Source: Planotetraspora sp. A-T 1434 | Lineage (GTDB): Bacteria > Actinomycetota > Actinomycetes > Streptosporangiales > Streptosporangiaceae | NCBI RefSeq assembly: GCF_025420585.1 | Contig: NZ_JAOEGB010000013.1 | Span: 150,791 to 214,790 of the forward strand | DNA length: 64,000 bases | Reading direction: 5' to 3' | In this document: piece after piece, positions 35,658 through 44,593 of the stretch | Layout: each line of letters begins with the position of its first letter | How positions within the stretch are numbered: position 1 is the stretch's first letter | Program-made: the position numbers and the translations under genes | Notes under the pieces: model-generated | The model's database searches: none | Told to the model about the DNA's origin: nothing | The model's input: only the letters and a program-made list of their open reading frames with translations

Positions 35658-37061
35658 ATGCGGTACTGGTCGATCCGGGCTCGCTTGACCCTCATAGGGG
35701 GCGTGCTGGTGGCCGTGCTGTGCCTGGTGTTCGCCGTGCTCCTCCTCCTCGGCATCCATCGCCTGGCGACCGAATACCTCACCGAGCAGGTGGCCGCCGC
35801 GGGAAGCCGGACCGCCTACTCCATCGAGAAGGGCGCGCTTCGCGACCCTATCCAGGGCACCCACGACCGGGACGTGCAGGTGGTCGATCACCAGGGGAAG
35901 GTGGTCATGGCCACGAAGAACCTGCGAGGCGCGCCCCCCATGGCGAATTTCGGCGCCAGGAACGTTCTCCAGCCCGCCGTCTCCGTCGTCTGCGACCGGG
36001 TCTTCGGCGCGTCGAACTGCGACATCGTGGCCGCGGTGCCCGTCTACTACCAGGGGCAGAGCTGGACGGTCTACAGCGCCGCACCGGTGATCCCGCTTTA
36101 TGTCCATCCGTGGCTGGCCGTGCTCGTGTTCGGTGGTTCGCTACTCCTCGTGGTCGCCATCACCTATATCGGCTACCAGCTCCTCGGCAGGGTCCTCCTG
36201 CCGGTGCAGGCGATCCGTACCGAACTCGACGAGATCGAGGCCGCCGACCTCAGCCGCAGGGTGCCGGTGCCGCTCGGGCGGGACGAGATCCACGACCTGG
36301 CCGTCAGCGTCAACCACACGCTGACGCGACTGGAGGCCGCGATGGAGCAGCACCGCCGGTTCACCTCGGACGCCTCCCATGAGTTGCGAACGCCCATCAC
36401 GGCCATGCGCACCCAGGTGGAGGACGCGCTATGCGCCGCCCATGACACCGACGTGGCCGCGGTCGCCCGCTCCCTGCTCCCCAGTCTCGACCGGCTGCAG
36501 GACATCGTGACCGATCTGCTCACGCTGTCCCGGCTGGAGGCGGGCGCGTCACTCCGCCGGGAGCCCGTGGATCTCGCCGAGCTCGTCACCTCCGAGCTCG
36601 GGCGCCGCCCTCCGTTGAGGGGCGCCGGGGAGACCAAGGAGATCGTGTGCGAACTCGCGGCCGGGGTAGTGGCGAGGGGCGACAAGCTGGAACTCTCCCG
36701 CTTGATGACCAACCTGGTCGACAACGCCGAACGGCACGCCGAGCGCACGATCGTCATCACCGTAGGACGCCGGCCGGGCGATCCGCGCGATCCCCGCTTC
36801 GCGACAGGCGCCGCCGTACTGGAGGTCGCGGACGACGGGGCCGGAATCCCCCCTGGCCAGCGCGAGCTCGTCTTCCAGCGGTTCGCCCGGCTGGACACCG
36901 CCCGGAGCAGGGACGCCGGCGGCACCGGGCTCGGCCTCCCCATCGCACGGCAGATCGCCGAGAGCCACGGCGGCAGCCTGATGATCGAGAACGGCCGGCC
37001 GGGGGCGCGGTTCGTCCTCAGGCTGCCGCTCGCGGTCCCCACCACAGGTGCGGACGCGTGA
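35658..37061 (+). CDS. Two-component sensor histidine kinase, no adjacent regulator
   Basis: 467 residues. Two membrane helices (about 10-33 and 152-175) enclose an extracytoplasmic sensor of about 115 residues with a cysteine pair (VCDRVFGASNC). HAMP, then the H-box SDASHELRTPITAMRTQ, N-box NLVDNAERHAER, G1 DDGAGIP, F-box FQRFARLD and G2 GGTGLGLPIA follow. All catalytic boxes are intact. The usual OmpR-type response regulator gene is missing on either side, so its partner is elsewhere. The ligand is unknown. Confidence 0.9.
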   Translation: MRYWSIRARLTLIGGVLVAVLCLVFAVLLLLGIHRLATEYLTEQVAAAGSRTAYSIEKGALRDPIQGTHDRDVQVVDHQGKVVMATKNLRGAPPMANFGARNVLQPAVSVVCDRVFGASNCDIVAAVPVYYQGQSWTVYSAAPVIPLYVHPWLAVLVFGGSLLLVVAITYIGYQLLGRVLLPVQAIRTELDEIEAADLSRRVPVPLGRDEIHDLAVSVNHTLTRLEAAMEQHRRFTSDASHELRTPITAMRTQVEDALCAAHDTDVAAVARSLLPSLDRLQDIVTDLLTLSRLEAGASLRREPVDLAELVTSELGRRPPLRGAGETKEIVCELAAGVVARGDKLELSRLMTNLVDNAERHAERTIVITVGRRPGDPRDPRFATGAAVLEVADDGAGIPPGQRELVFQRFARLDTARSRDAGGTGLGLPIARQIAESHGGSLMIENGRPGARFVLRLPLAVPTTGADA

Positions 37062-37237
37062 TCGCCGCCCCTACACGTGGTGAACGCCGGTTCGTCCGGC
37101 ACGCGCCCGCTGAACGACAGCGCGTGATCACCAAGCGGCGGCGAACTGGTCAGTCGCACCAGGGCGGAATCCGTGCATGATCGCACCCGAAGCCCCCTTG
37201 ACGTGGATTGATGTGCGCAAGTACATTTCCACGAAAT

Positions 37238-37258
37238 TGTCTGGGAAGTTCCCAGACA
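37238..37258. promoter_or_regulatory. Perfect palindromic operator of the sugar operon
   Basis: TGTCTGGGAA-G-TTCCCAGACA is perfect over 10 bp per arm. It ends 15 bp before the ROK start codon, upstream of the ribosome site AAGGGAG, where binding would block transcription of the operon. It is the probable site for the ROK repressor itself. Confidence 0.8.
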
Positions 37259-37273
37259 GTAAGGGAGACGACC

Positions 37274-38449
37274 GTGGAACACCGCGCGGGAAGCCCTCAG
37301 TTGCTGCGGCAGATCAACGATCGCGCGGCGCTGCTGGCTCTGCTCGAGCGAGGGCCACTCACCCGGCTGGAGCTGGAGTCGCAGATCGGGCTGTCCAAGC
37401 CGGCGACCGCCGACCTGCTGCTTCGCCTGGAGAGGGACGGCCAGCTGCGGCGCGCGGGGTTCCGTGAGGGCGGCAAGGGGCCGCGTGCGCAGCTCTGGTC
37501 GGTCAACGGCGCCCTGGCCCACGTGGCGGCCGTCGACCTCACCCCCCAGGGTCTCGACGTCGCGGTGTCCGACCTCCGCGGCGAGGTCGTCGCCGAGCAT
37601 CGGCACCGCGCCAGGAAGAACGTGGACCTCGGCGTGGAGGACCTCCGCCTGTCGGTGTCCGTCGCCGCCGCCGAGGTGGGCCTGACCGCCGGGCAGCTAC
37701 GCCGGGTCGTGGTGGGGCTGCCCGGCTCCGTGGACAGGCGGACCGGCTATCTCGGCTTCGCCCCGCACCTGCCCGCGTGGCAGGGCTTCGACGTCCTGGA
37801 ACGGCTGGCCGGGGCGCTCGGCACGTCGGTGGCGGTGGAGAACGACGTCAACCTGGTCGCTCTCGACGAGATGGCGGCCGGACAGGCGGCGGGGGTCGAC
37901 GACTTCGCGCTGATCTGGATCGGACAGGGCACCGGCGCCGCCGTCGTCTCCGATGGGCGCCTCCTGCGTGGAGCGTCCGGCGGAGCCGGCGAGATCGACT
38001 GGATGCCCTCCCCCACTCCCCCGGCGACCGGCGCCCATGCCGTACCACCCCGGCAGCGGGTCGGCGACATGCTGAGCAACGACGCGCTGAAGGAGCTGGC
38101 CAGGGCGCACGGCCTGGCCGGAGACGATGTGGAGGGGATCGTCTCCGGGGATCTCGACGCGGACCCCGCCACCCGTGCCGCCTTCCTCCGGGAGGTGGCC
38201 CGGCGGGTGGCGCTGGCGGTGGCCGGGGTGGTGTCCGTCGTCGATCCCGAGCTCGTGGTCCTCGCGGGCGATGTGGGCCGGGCCGGCGGTAGCGCCCTGT
38301 GCGACCTGGTCGCCGGGGAGCTGGCCGAGCTCGTCCTCCCCCGGCCGCGGATCCAACCAAGCCTGGTGACCGGCAACCCGGTCCGCTCAGGCGCGCTGCG
38401 GCTGGCCTTGGCCGGAGCGCGTGAAGAGGTGTTCGCCATCCCCTCCTGA
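37274..38449 (+). CDS. ROK-family transcriptional repressor
   Basis: 391 residues. An N-terminal winged helix-turn-helix (LLRQINDRAALLALLERGPL, LESQIGLSKPATADLLLRLE) is followed by a ROK sugar-kinase-like domain (VVVGLPGSVDRRTGYLGFAP, VAVENDVNLVALDEMAAG, WIGQGTGAAVVSDGRLLRGA). The Cys-rich zinc motif of NagC/Mlc-type members is replaced by an Ala/Pro stretch (SPTPPATGAH), so zinc is probably not bound. GTG 37274 is chosen for AAGGGAG upstream; the frame is open further. It is the first gene of the sugar operon and is probably autoregulated through the palindrome at 37238, released by the imported sugar. Confidence 0.87.
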   Translation: MEHRAGSPQLLRQINDRAALLALLERGPLTRLELESQIGLSKPATADLLLRLERDGQLRRAGFREGGKGPRAQLWSVNGALAHVAAVDLTPQGLDVAVSDLRGEVVAEHRHRARKNVDLGVEDLRLSVSVAAAEVGLTAGQLRRVVVGLPGSVDRRTGYLGFAPHLPAWQGFDVLERLAGALGTSVAVENDVNLVALDEMAAGQAAGVDDFALIWIGQGTGAAVVSDGRLLRGASGGAGEIDWMPSPTPPATGAHAVPPRQRVGDMLSNDALKELARAHGLAGDDVEGIVSGDLDADPATRAAFLREVARRVALAVAGVVSVVDPELVVLAGDVGRAGGSALCDLVAGELAELVLPRPRIQPSLVTGNPVRSGALRLALAGAREEVFAIPS

Positions 38450-38516
38450 TGGCGGCCTCGCCCCTTTGACCCGGCCACGGTGGCGGGTCGGCAGTTTCAC
38501 CCCCTTGGAGGGTTCA

Positions 38517-39839
38517 ATGCGACGAATCGGTGTCGCGACGGCCTGTCTGGCGCTCGCCCTGGCCGCGGGTGCGTGTGGCGGCGTGGAGACAGGCTCATCG
38601 GGTACGGCTCAGGCGCCGGCCGCGAACGAGAAGGTGTCCCTCAGCGTCTGGAGCAAGTTCAGCGGTCGTGAGCTGGGGCTGCTCCAGAAGGCGCTGGACG
38701 GCTTCCACGGAAAGCATCCCAACATCACTGTCGACAACCGCGGAGGCCAGGACGACGACAAGGTCGCTCAGGCGATCCGAGGGGGCAACCCGCCCGACGT
38801 CGCCATCTCCTTCTCCACCGACAACATCGGCCAGTTCTGCTCCAGCGGAGCCTGGCAGGACCTCAAGCCCTACATCACGCGCGACAAGCTCGACCTGAAC
38901 CAGATCCCCGCGGCCACGCGCACGTACACGGAGTTCAAGGGGACGCGGTGCGCGATGCCGCTGCTCGCCGACGTGTACGGCCTCTACTACAACAAGGCGA
39001 TGTTCGCCAAGGCCGGCATCACCGCGCCTCCGAAGACGATGTCGGAGCTGTTCGAGTACGCCAAGAAGCTGACGGTCTTCAACCCCGACGGGTCCATCAA
39101 GGTCGCCGGGTTCGTCCCCACGATCGGCTTCTACTCCAACCACGTGCAGATGTGGGCGGCCAACTGGGGCGTGCAGTGGAAGGGCCAGGACGGCAAGTCC
39201 GCCCTCGGCACCGACCCGCAGTGGCAGGCCATGCTCGAATGGGCGAAGAAGTTCACCGACTTCTACGGCAAGGACAAGCTGGCCAAGTTCACGGCCGGTC
39301 TCGGCCAGGAGTACTCGCCGGACCAGGCCTTCGAGAAGGGCCAGATCGCCATGGCGATGGACGGTGAGTACCGCACCGCGTTCATCACGGCCGAGGCGCC
39401 GGACCTCGACTACGCCACCGCGCCGTTCCCGGTCGCGGACAACAAGCCCGACCTGTACGGCGGGGGCTACACCACCGGCACGATCATCGGGATTCCGAAG
39501 GGCGCCAAGAACGCCGGCGCCGCCTGGGAACTGGTCAAGTACATGTCCACGGACACCGGCGCACTGCAGGGCCTCGCCCAGGGTCTCAAGAACGTCCCGT
39601 CCACGGTTCCCTCACTGCAGGACCCGACGCTCCAGCAGGACGAGCACTTCAAGACCTTCCTCGACATCTTCGCCAACCCGAACCTGTCCACGAACCCGGC
39701 CAGCTCGAACGGCGGGGCCTACCTCAAGACCGCGGAGGACTTCGCCACCTCCTACCAGAGCGGCGGCGTGCCGGACCTGAAGGCCGGCCTCGCGAAGACC
39801 GCCGCGCAGATCGACGCCGACGCGCAACTCGGCGGCTGA
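38517..39839 (+). CDS. Sugar ABC transporter substrate-binding lipoprotein
   Basis: 440 residues. A lipobox-like AGAC gives Cys20. The type-1 family (MalE/UgpB-like) pattern follows: VSLSVWSKFSGRELGLLQKA, FHGKHPNITVDNRG, then GNPPDVAISFSTDNIGQF, MPLLADVYGLYYNKAMFAKA and YTTGTIIGIPKGAKNAGAAW. It is anchored on the outer face of the membrane and delivers an oligosaccharide to the two permeases that follow 6 bp downstream. TTGGAGGG precedes ATG 38517. No ATPase gene lies in the operon, so a shared MsiK-type ATPase elsewhere is expected. Confidence 0.9.
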   Translation: MRRIGVATACLALALAAGACGGVETGSSGTAQAPAANEKVSLSVWSKFSGRELGLLQKALDGFHGKHPNITVDNRGGQDDDKVAQAIRGGNPPDVAISFSTDNIGQFCSSGAWQDLKPYITRDKLDLNQIPAATRTYTEFKGTRCAMPLLADVYGLYYNKAMFAKAGITAPPKTMSELFEYAKKLTVFNPDGSIKVAGFVPTIGFYSNHVQMWAANWGVQWKGQDGKSALGTDPQWQAMLEWAKKFTDFYGKDKLAKFTAGLGQEYSPDQAFEKGQIAMAMDGEYRTAFITAEAPDLDYATAPFPVADNKPDLYGGGYTTGTIIGIPKGAKNAGAAWELVKYMSTDTGALQGLAQGLKNVPSTVPSLQDPTLQQDEHFKTFLDIFANPNLSTNPASSNGGAYLKTAEDFATSYQSGGVPDLKAGLAKTAAQIDADAQLGG

Positions 39840-39845
39840 CCACCG

Positions 39846-40823
39846 ATGTCTGCCAAGCCAAACGCCGTGCCCGCGGCCGGGTCCCTCAGCTGGATCCGGC
39901 CGCGGCCGGGGCACTGGATCCGGCCGCTGGCCTTCATGGCGCCCGCTCTGGTCGGCTTCGCGGTGTTCTTCGCCTACCCCCTCGGCGCGCTCCTCTACTA
40001 CTCGTTCACCCGCTACGACCTGCTCAACACGCCCGTGTGGGTGGGCCTGCGCAACTATGCCTTCCTCCTCACGCAGGATCCGCTCGCCCGGAAGGCGGCC
40101 TACAACACCGTGTGGCTGGTGGTGGTCATCACCGTCCTCCGCCTGATCTTCGCGACCGGGGTCGCCGCCGTGCTGGCCCGCATCAGGAACGGGGCGGGGC
40201 TGTTCCGGACGCTCATCTACCTTCCGGCGCTGGCGCCGCCGGTGGCGGCCACCCTGGTCTTCACCTTCCTGTTCAACCCCGGCACCGGACCGGTGAACAC
40301 GGTGCTGGGCTGGGTCGGCGTCAAAGGGCCGCTGTGGTTCAGCGACCCCGCGTGGGCCAAGCCCGCGCTGACCCTGCTCACGCTGTGGGTCTCCGGAGAG
40401 CTGATCATCATTCTGCTGGCCGGGATGCTCGACGTGCCGGCTGAGCTGTACGAGGCGGCGGGCCTGGACGGCGCGGGCTCGATCAGGCGGTTCTGGCACA
40501 TCACGCTTCCGTCGATCGCGCCGGTGCTCTTCTTCGGAGTGATCAACTCCATCATCCTGGGGCTGCAGTACTTCACGCAGGCCGTGGTGGCGGCGTCGGT
40601 GGCCTCCGGGTCGGCCGACATCGCCGGCAGCCAGCGGGTCATCGGCTACCCGGACAACTCGACGCTGACCTTCCCCGTCTGGCTCTACCAGCAGGGGTTC
40701 CACTACTACAACATGGGTTACGCATCGGCCATGTCAATCGCCCTGTTCGTCGTCTCGACGGTGTTCACCGTGTTCTTCGTCTACCGGCTGCGCCGGGGGT
40801 CCCACGGCGAGGAGGCGGCGTGA
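39846..40823 (+). CDS. Sugar ABC transporter permease (MalF type)
   Basis: 325 residues, six predicted helices starting with LAFMAPALVGFAVFFAYPLG. The EAA loop that contacts the ATPase reads YEAAGLDGAGSIRRFWHITL. A periplasmic loop follows VVAASVASGSAD. The TGA overlaps the ATG of the second permease (TGATG). It forms the membrane channel with the next gene product. Confidence 0.92.
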   Translation: MSAKPNAVPAAGSLSWIRPRPGHWIRPLAFMAPALVGFAVFFAYPLGALLYYSFTRYDLLNTPVWVGLRNYAFLLTQDPLARKAAYNTVWLVVVITVLRLIFATGVAAVLARIRNGAGLFRTLIYLPALAPPVAATLVFTFLFNPGTGPVNTVLGWVGVKGPLWFSDPAWAKPALTLLTLWVSGELIIILLAGMLDVPAELYEAAGLDGAGSIRRFWHITLPSIAPVLFFGVINSIILGLQYFTQAVVAASVASGSADIAGSQRVIGYPDNSTLTFPVWLYQQGFHYYNMGYASAMSIALFVVSTVFTVFFVYRLRRGSHGEEAA

Positions 40824-41686
40824 TGGCGGCTGCTCTCACCGGCGTCACCCCGGGCCCCCGCTCACGGCGTGGCGTCCTGCGCTGGATCGCGACGCACAGC
40901 ATCGCGCTGGCGATCGGGCTCATGTTCGTCCTGCCGCTGGTCTTCGTCGCGCTCACCGCGTTCATGTCCGACCGGCAGGCCCTGACGTCCGACCTGTGGC
41001 CGCGCTCCTGGCACCCGGAGAACTTCGCCGAGGTGTTCCACACCGCCCCGCTGCTGCGGTATTTCGGCAACAGCCTGATGTACTCGCTGCTGGCCACGGC
41101 CGGGATGCTGCTGTCCAGCGTGCCCGCGGCGTACGCCCTGGCCCGGATGCGCTGGCGGGGCCGCCAGGCGGTGTTCCTCATCGTGATCGCCGCCATGATG
41201 ATCCCGCCGCAGGTGCTGTCCGTCCCGCTCTACGTGCTGTGGGCCCGGCTGCATCTCACCGGGACCCTGTGGCCGCTCATCGTGCCGTACTTCCTGGTCG
41301 ACGCGTTCAGCATCTTCCTGCTGCGGCAGTTCTTCCTGACGATCCCCCAGTCCTACCTGGACGCGGCCCGCGTGGACGGCTGCGGCGACCTGCGGGCCCT
41401 GCTCCGCGTGCTGCTCCCCATGACGCGGCCGGGCATCGCCGCGGTGTCCCTGTTCTGCTTCATGTACACGTGGAACGACTACTTCGGGCCGCTGCTGTAC
41501 GCCGGGGAGAATCCGGACAAGTGGACGCTGTCGCTCGCATTGGCGTCCTTCCGCGGCGCGCACCAGGTCCAGTGGAACCTGACCATGGCCGCGACCGTGC
41601 TCGTCATGCTGCCCGTCATCCTCCTTTTCGTCATCGCGCAGAAGTCCTTCGTCCGAGGGATCACCTTCACAGGAGTCAAAGGTTGA
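40823..41686 (+). CDS. Sugar ABC transporter permease (MalG type)
   Basis: 287 residues, six helices. LALAIGLMFVLPLVFVALTA begins the first; the EAA-type loop is LDAARVDGCGDLRALLRVLL. ATG 40823 shares its A with the preceding stop; a GTG three bases earlier would add one residue. The last codons overlap the TTG of the glycosidase gene. Confidence 0.9.
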   Translation: MAAALTGVTPGPRSRRGVLRWIATHSIALAIGLMFVLPLVFVALTAFMSDRQALTSDLWPRSWHPENFAEVFHTAPLLRYFGNSLMYSLLATAGMLLSSVPAAYALARMRWRGRQAVFLIVIAAMMIPPQVLSVPLYVLWARLHLTGTLWPLIVPYFLVDAFSIFLLRQFFLTIPQSYLDAARVDGCGDLRALLRVLLPMTRPGIAAVSLFCFMYTWNDYFGPLLYAGENPDKWTLSLALASFRGAHQVQWNLTMAATVLVMLPVILLFVIAQKSFVRGITFTGVKG

Positions 41687-42945
41687 AACTCACCGTCATC
41701 GGGGGCGGCTCCACCTACACCCCGGAACTCGTCAGCGGCATCGCCGACCGCCACGCCGGCCTCGACATCGAGGAGATCGCGCTGGTCGACCCGGACAAGG
41801 AGCGTCTCGAGGTCGTCGGCGGCTTCGCCCGCCGTCTCCTCGACCACGCGGGTCACCCGGCCAAGCTGCGGCTCACCTCGGATCTCGAAGCCGGCGTCGA
41901 CGGAGCGTCCGCCGTGCTGCTCCAGCTGCGCGTCGGCGGCCAGGCCGCCCGCGCCACCGACGAGACCGTGCCCCTGGAGTGCGGCTGCCTCGGCCAGGAG
42001 ACCACCGGCGCGGGCGGCCTCGCCAAGGCGCTGCGCACGGTGCCCGTGGTCCTCGACGTCGCCGAGCGGGTGCGGCGGATCGCCGGGGAGGACACCTGGA
42101 TCGTCGACTTCACCAACCCCGTCGGCATCGTCACCCGGGCCCTGCTCGACGCCGGTCACCGCGCGGTGGGACTCTGCAACGTCGCCATCACCTTCCAGCG
42201 CTGGGTCGCCGGGCTGCTCGGCGTCGCCCCGGACGCGGTCGCCCTGGAGCACGTGGGGCTCAACCACCTGACCTGGGTGCGAGCCGTACGCGTCGACGGG
42301 GTGGACGTGCTCCCCCGGCTGCTCGCCGACCACGGCGACCAGCTGGCCGAGCACGTCGGGCTGCCCGCCATGGTGATGCGCCGGCTCGGCGCGGTGCCGT
42401 CCTACTACCTGAAGTACTACTACCGCCACGACGCGATCGTGGCCGAGGAGCTCACCCGCCCATCGCGGGCCGAGACCGTGGCCGAGCTGGAGCGCGGCCT
42501 CCTCGACCTCTACCGCGACCCGAGCCTGGTCACCAAACCGGAGCTGCTGGAGAAGCGGGGCGGCGCCTACTACTCGGAGGCGGCGGTGCAGCTCGTGGCG
42601 TCCCTCCTGAACGACCGGGGAGACGTGCAGGTAGTGAACGCCCGCAACGGCTCCACCCTGCCTTTCCTGCCCGCCGACGCCGTGGTCGAGGTCCCCGCGC
42701 GAATCACCGGCGCCGGCGCCGAGCCGCTGCCGGTGGCCCCCCTGCCACCGGCGATCGCGGGACTCGTCGCCCACGTCACCGCATACGAGAACCTGGCTCT
42801 GGAGGCGGCCGTCCACGGCGGCCGTGACCGGGTGTTCGACGCGCTGCTGGCGCACCCGCTCATCGGCCAGATCGACCAGGCCTCAGCCCTGGCGGACCGG
42901 CTGGTCGCGGTCAACCGCGCCTTCCTGCCGTGGGCGGAAGCGTGA
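41683..42945 (+). CDS. Family GH4 glycosidase (6-phospho-beta-glucosidase-like)
   Basis: 420 residues, cytosolic. GH4 enzymes use NAD+ and a divalent metal. Visible are the nucleotide-binding KLTVIGGGSTYTPELVSGI, VDFTNPVGIVTRALLDAG, the metal-binding Cys-Asn in GLCNVAITF (Pro of the common CNVP replaced by Ala-Ile) and EHVGLNHLTWVR with its Leu-Asn-His. Start TTG 41683 has AGGAG 8 nt upstream and overlaps the permease stop. It should split the imported disaccharide; whether the substrate is phosphorylated, as in PTS systems, is unclear because import here is by ABC transporter. Confidence 0.88.
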   Translation: MKLTVIGGGSTYTPELVSGIADRHAGLDIEEIALVDPDKERLEVVGGFARRLLDHAGHPAKLRLTSDLEAGVDGASAVLLQLRVGGQAARATDETVPLECGCLGQETTGAGGLAKALRTVPVVLDVAERVRRIAGEDTWIVDFTNPVGIVTRALLDAGHRAVGLCNVAITFQRWVAGLLGVAPDAVALEHVGLNHLTWVRAVRVDGVDVLPRLLADHGDQLAEHVGLPAMVMRRLGAVPSYYLKYYYRHDAIVAEELTRPSRAETVAELERGLLDLYRDPSLVTKPELLEKRGGAYYSEAAVQLVASLLNDRGDVQVVNARNGSTLPFLPADAVVEVPARITGAGAEPLPVAPLPPAIAGLVAHVTAYENLALEAAVHGGRDRVFDALLAHPLIGQIDQASALADRLVAVNRAFLPWAEA

Positions 42946-43952
42946 TCGACGGGATACTGGCGCTCGACGGCGGCAACTCCAAGACCGATGTGCTCCTCGT
43001 CGCCTCCGACGGCACGGTGTTGTCCCAGGTCCGCGGCCCCGGGGCGTCCGCGCAGCGGGAGGGCCTCGCCGTCGGCGTCGCCACCCTCGACGCCCTGGTC
43101 CGCCAGGCCGTGCGGCAGGCCGATCCGCACGCGCGGCCCCCGTACGCCCGGCACACGGCGGCGTACATGGCCGGGGTGGACTTCGGCCGGGAGCAGGAGG
43201 CGCTGACGCGGGCGCTGACCGAGCTGGGCTGGTCCGAGACGATCACAGTGGACAACGACACCTTCGCGCTGCTGCGGGCGGGGACCCGGCGCGAGCATGG
43301 GGTCGCGGTGGTCTGCGGGGCCGGCATCAACTGCGTCGGCGTGGCGCCGGACGGCAGGACCCTGCGGTTCCCGGCGATCGGCCGGCTGTCCGGCGACTGG
43401 GGCGGCGGCCTGTTCCTGGGCGACGAAACGCTGTGGCGGGCGGTGCGGGCGGAAGACGGCCGCGGTCCCGACACGGCGCTGCTCCCCGCGGTGACCGCGC
43501 ACTTCGGCGTGTCCCGTGCCGAGGAGCTCGTCGAGCGGCTCCACTTCGGCGAGGTCAGCCGGTCCCGGCTCGTCGAGCTGACCCCGCTGCTGTTCGCCAC
43601 CGCGCGGGCCGGGGACGCCGTCGCCAGAAAGGTCGTCGACCGGCTCGCCAGAGAGGTGGTCCTGCTCGCGTCGGCGGCGCTCCGCCGGTTGGATCTGCTC
43701 GACGTCCCGGTCGACATCGTGCTCGGGGGCGGCGTCCTCGCGTCCGGCGACGAGCGCCTGCTCGACGGCATCCGCGCCGGATGCCGGGACGTGGCTCCGA
43801 AGGCCGAGATCCTGGTGGTGGACGTCCCTCCGGCCGTCGGCGCCGCACTGCTCGGCCTCCAGGAGATCGGCGCTCACGCCGAGGCGGAAGACCGCCTGCG
43901 CGACAGCTACCGCACCGCCCCCCTCATCCGATCCGCCGTCTCCGCTCCGTAG
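42942..43952 (+). CDS. BadF/BadG-type sugar kinase (N-acetylglucosamine kinase-like)
   Basis: 336 residues. The ASKHA fold shows phosphate-1 ILALDGGNSKTDVLLVASDG, TVDNDTFALLRAG, GVAVVCGAGINCVGVAPDG, LSGDWGGGLFLGDE and GGGVLASGDERLLDGI. These enzymes phosphorylate GlcNAc or related hexosamines with ATP. GTG 42942 overlaps the GH4 stop as GTGA. In the operon it would phosphorylate the monosaccharide released by the glycosidase. N-acetylglucosamine as substrate is inference from the family. Confidence 0.85.
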   Translation: MIDGILALDGGNSKTDVLLVASDGTVLSQVRGPGASAQREGLAVGVATLDALVRQAVRQADPHARPPYARHTAAYMAGVDFGREQEALTRALTELGWSETITVDNDTFALLRAGTRREHGVAVVCGAGINCVGVAPDGRTLRFPAIGRLSGDWGGGLFLGDETLWRAVRAEDGRGPDTALLPAVTAHFGVSRAEELVERLHFGEVSRSRLVELTPLLFATARAGDAVARKVVDRLAREVVLLASAALRRLDLLDVPVDIVLGGGVLASGDERLLDGIRAGCRDVAPKAEILVVDVPPAVGAALLGLQEIGAHAEAEDRLRDSYRTAPLIRSAVSAP

Positions 43953-44163
43953 CCATCGGTTCATCCTCCGGAAGGGGCGTCGCCGGCGGTCATCGGCATC
44001 GGCCGGCGGTCTTCGACGCGGTTGAGACAACTGCCAGACCAGGAGCCGGCCTGGTCCGCCGCCGGCGGCCACGTCCGGCAGGTGACGGCGCGGCGCGGCC
44101 AGGCTGCGCCGTCCGGATATGCGAGCATGATCGCCGGGGGCTCCAGAGCTTTCGGGGGAGAAA
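43953..44163. other. Intergenic region after sugar operon
   Basis: 211 bp. No gene and no clear terminator recognised; GGGGGAG at about 44153 is the ribosome site of the next gene. Confidence 0.5.
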
Positions 44164-44502
44164 ATGCTTCGCACGTTCGTAGTGGCGGCGGCCATGGCCG
44201 CGGGGGTGTCCACAGGGATGGCCGTGCCGTCGGCGGCCTCGGCCGCCGACGGCGTCATACCGTCCATGCCCGCCCATTCCGCCTGGGCCGCCGACCGGCC
44301 GATCTCCGCCGGTTGCACTCCCGGTGACCCGGCCTCGGCGTGCGCCGCGGTGCTGTGCCCGGCGGGCACCATGTGCGTGCCGTCGCCGAAGCAGTGCTTC
44401 ACCACTCCGTGCCCCCAGGTCGACTGCGTCCCGGTGACCCGGCCCGCCACCGTGACCTCGCGGGCGCTCGTTCTCCTGCGTCTGCACCTGCGGCTTCTCT
44501 GA
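44164..44502 (+). CDS. Small secreted cysteine-rich protein
   Basis: 112 residues. A signal peptide (about 1-28) ends ASAADG; the mature protein holds seven cysteines within about 40 residues, spaced C-x8-C-x4-C-x5-C-x6-C-x4-C-x4-C (CAAVLCPAGTMCVP, CFTTPCPQVDC). The pattern is that of small disulphide-rich, Kazal/follistatin-like extracellular modules. The leucine-rich tail after VTSRALVLL does not look native and may result from a frameshift. GGGGGAG precedes the ATG. Confidence 0.65.
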   Translation: MLRTFVVAAAMAAGVSTGMAVPSAASAADGVIPSMPAHSAWAADRPISAGCTPGDPASACAAVLCPAGTMCVPSPKQCFTTPCPQVDCVPVTRPATVTSRALVLLRLHLRLL

Positions 44503-44546
44503 CCCGCCGGGGCGCCGCACTGGCACCTGGGGCGTAACGGCCGTCC

Positions 44547-44575
44547 GGACGGCCGGCGTTCGACGCCGGCCGTCC
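44547..44575. terminator. Perfect 13-bp bidirectional terminator hairpin
   Basis: GGACGGCCGGCGT (44547-44559) pairs perfectly with ACGCCGGCCGTCC (44563-44575) across a 3-nt loop, between two convergent genes. There is no T-run. Confidence 0.7.
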
Positions 44576-44593
44576 CGGGGATGTCGGCCCTAC

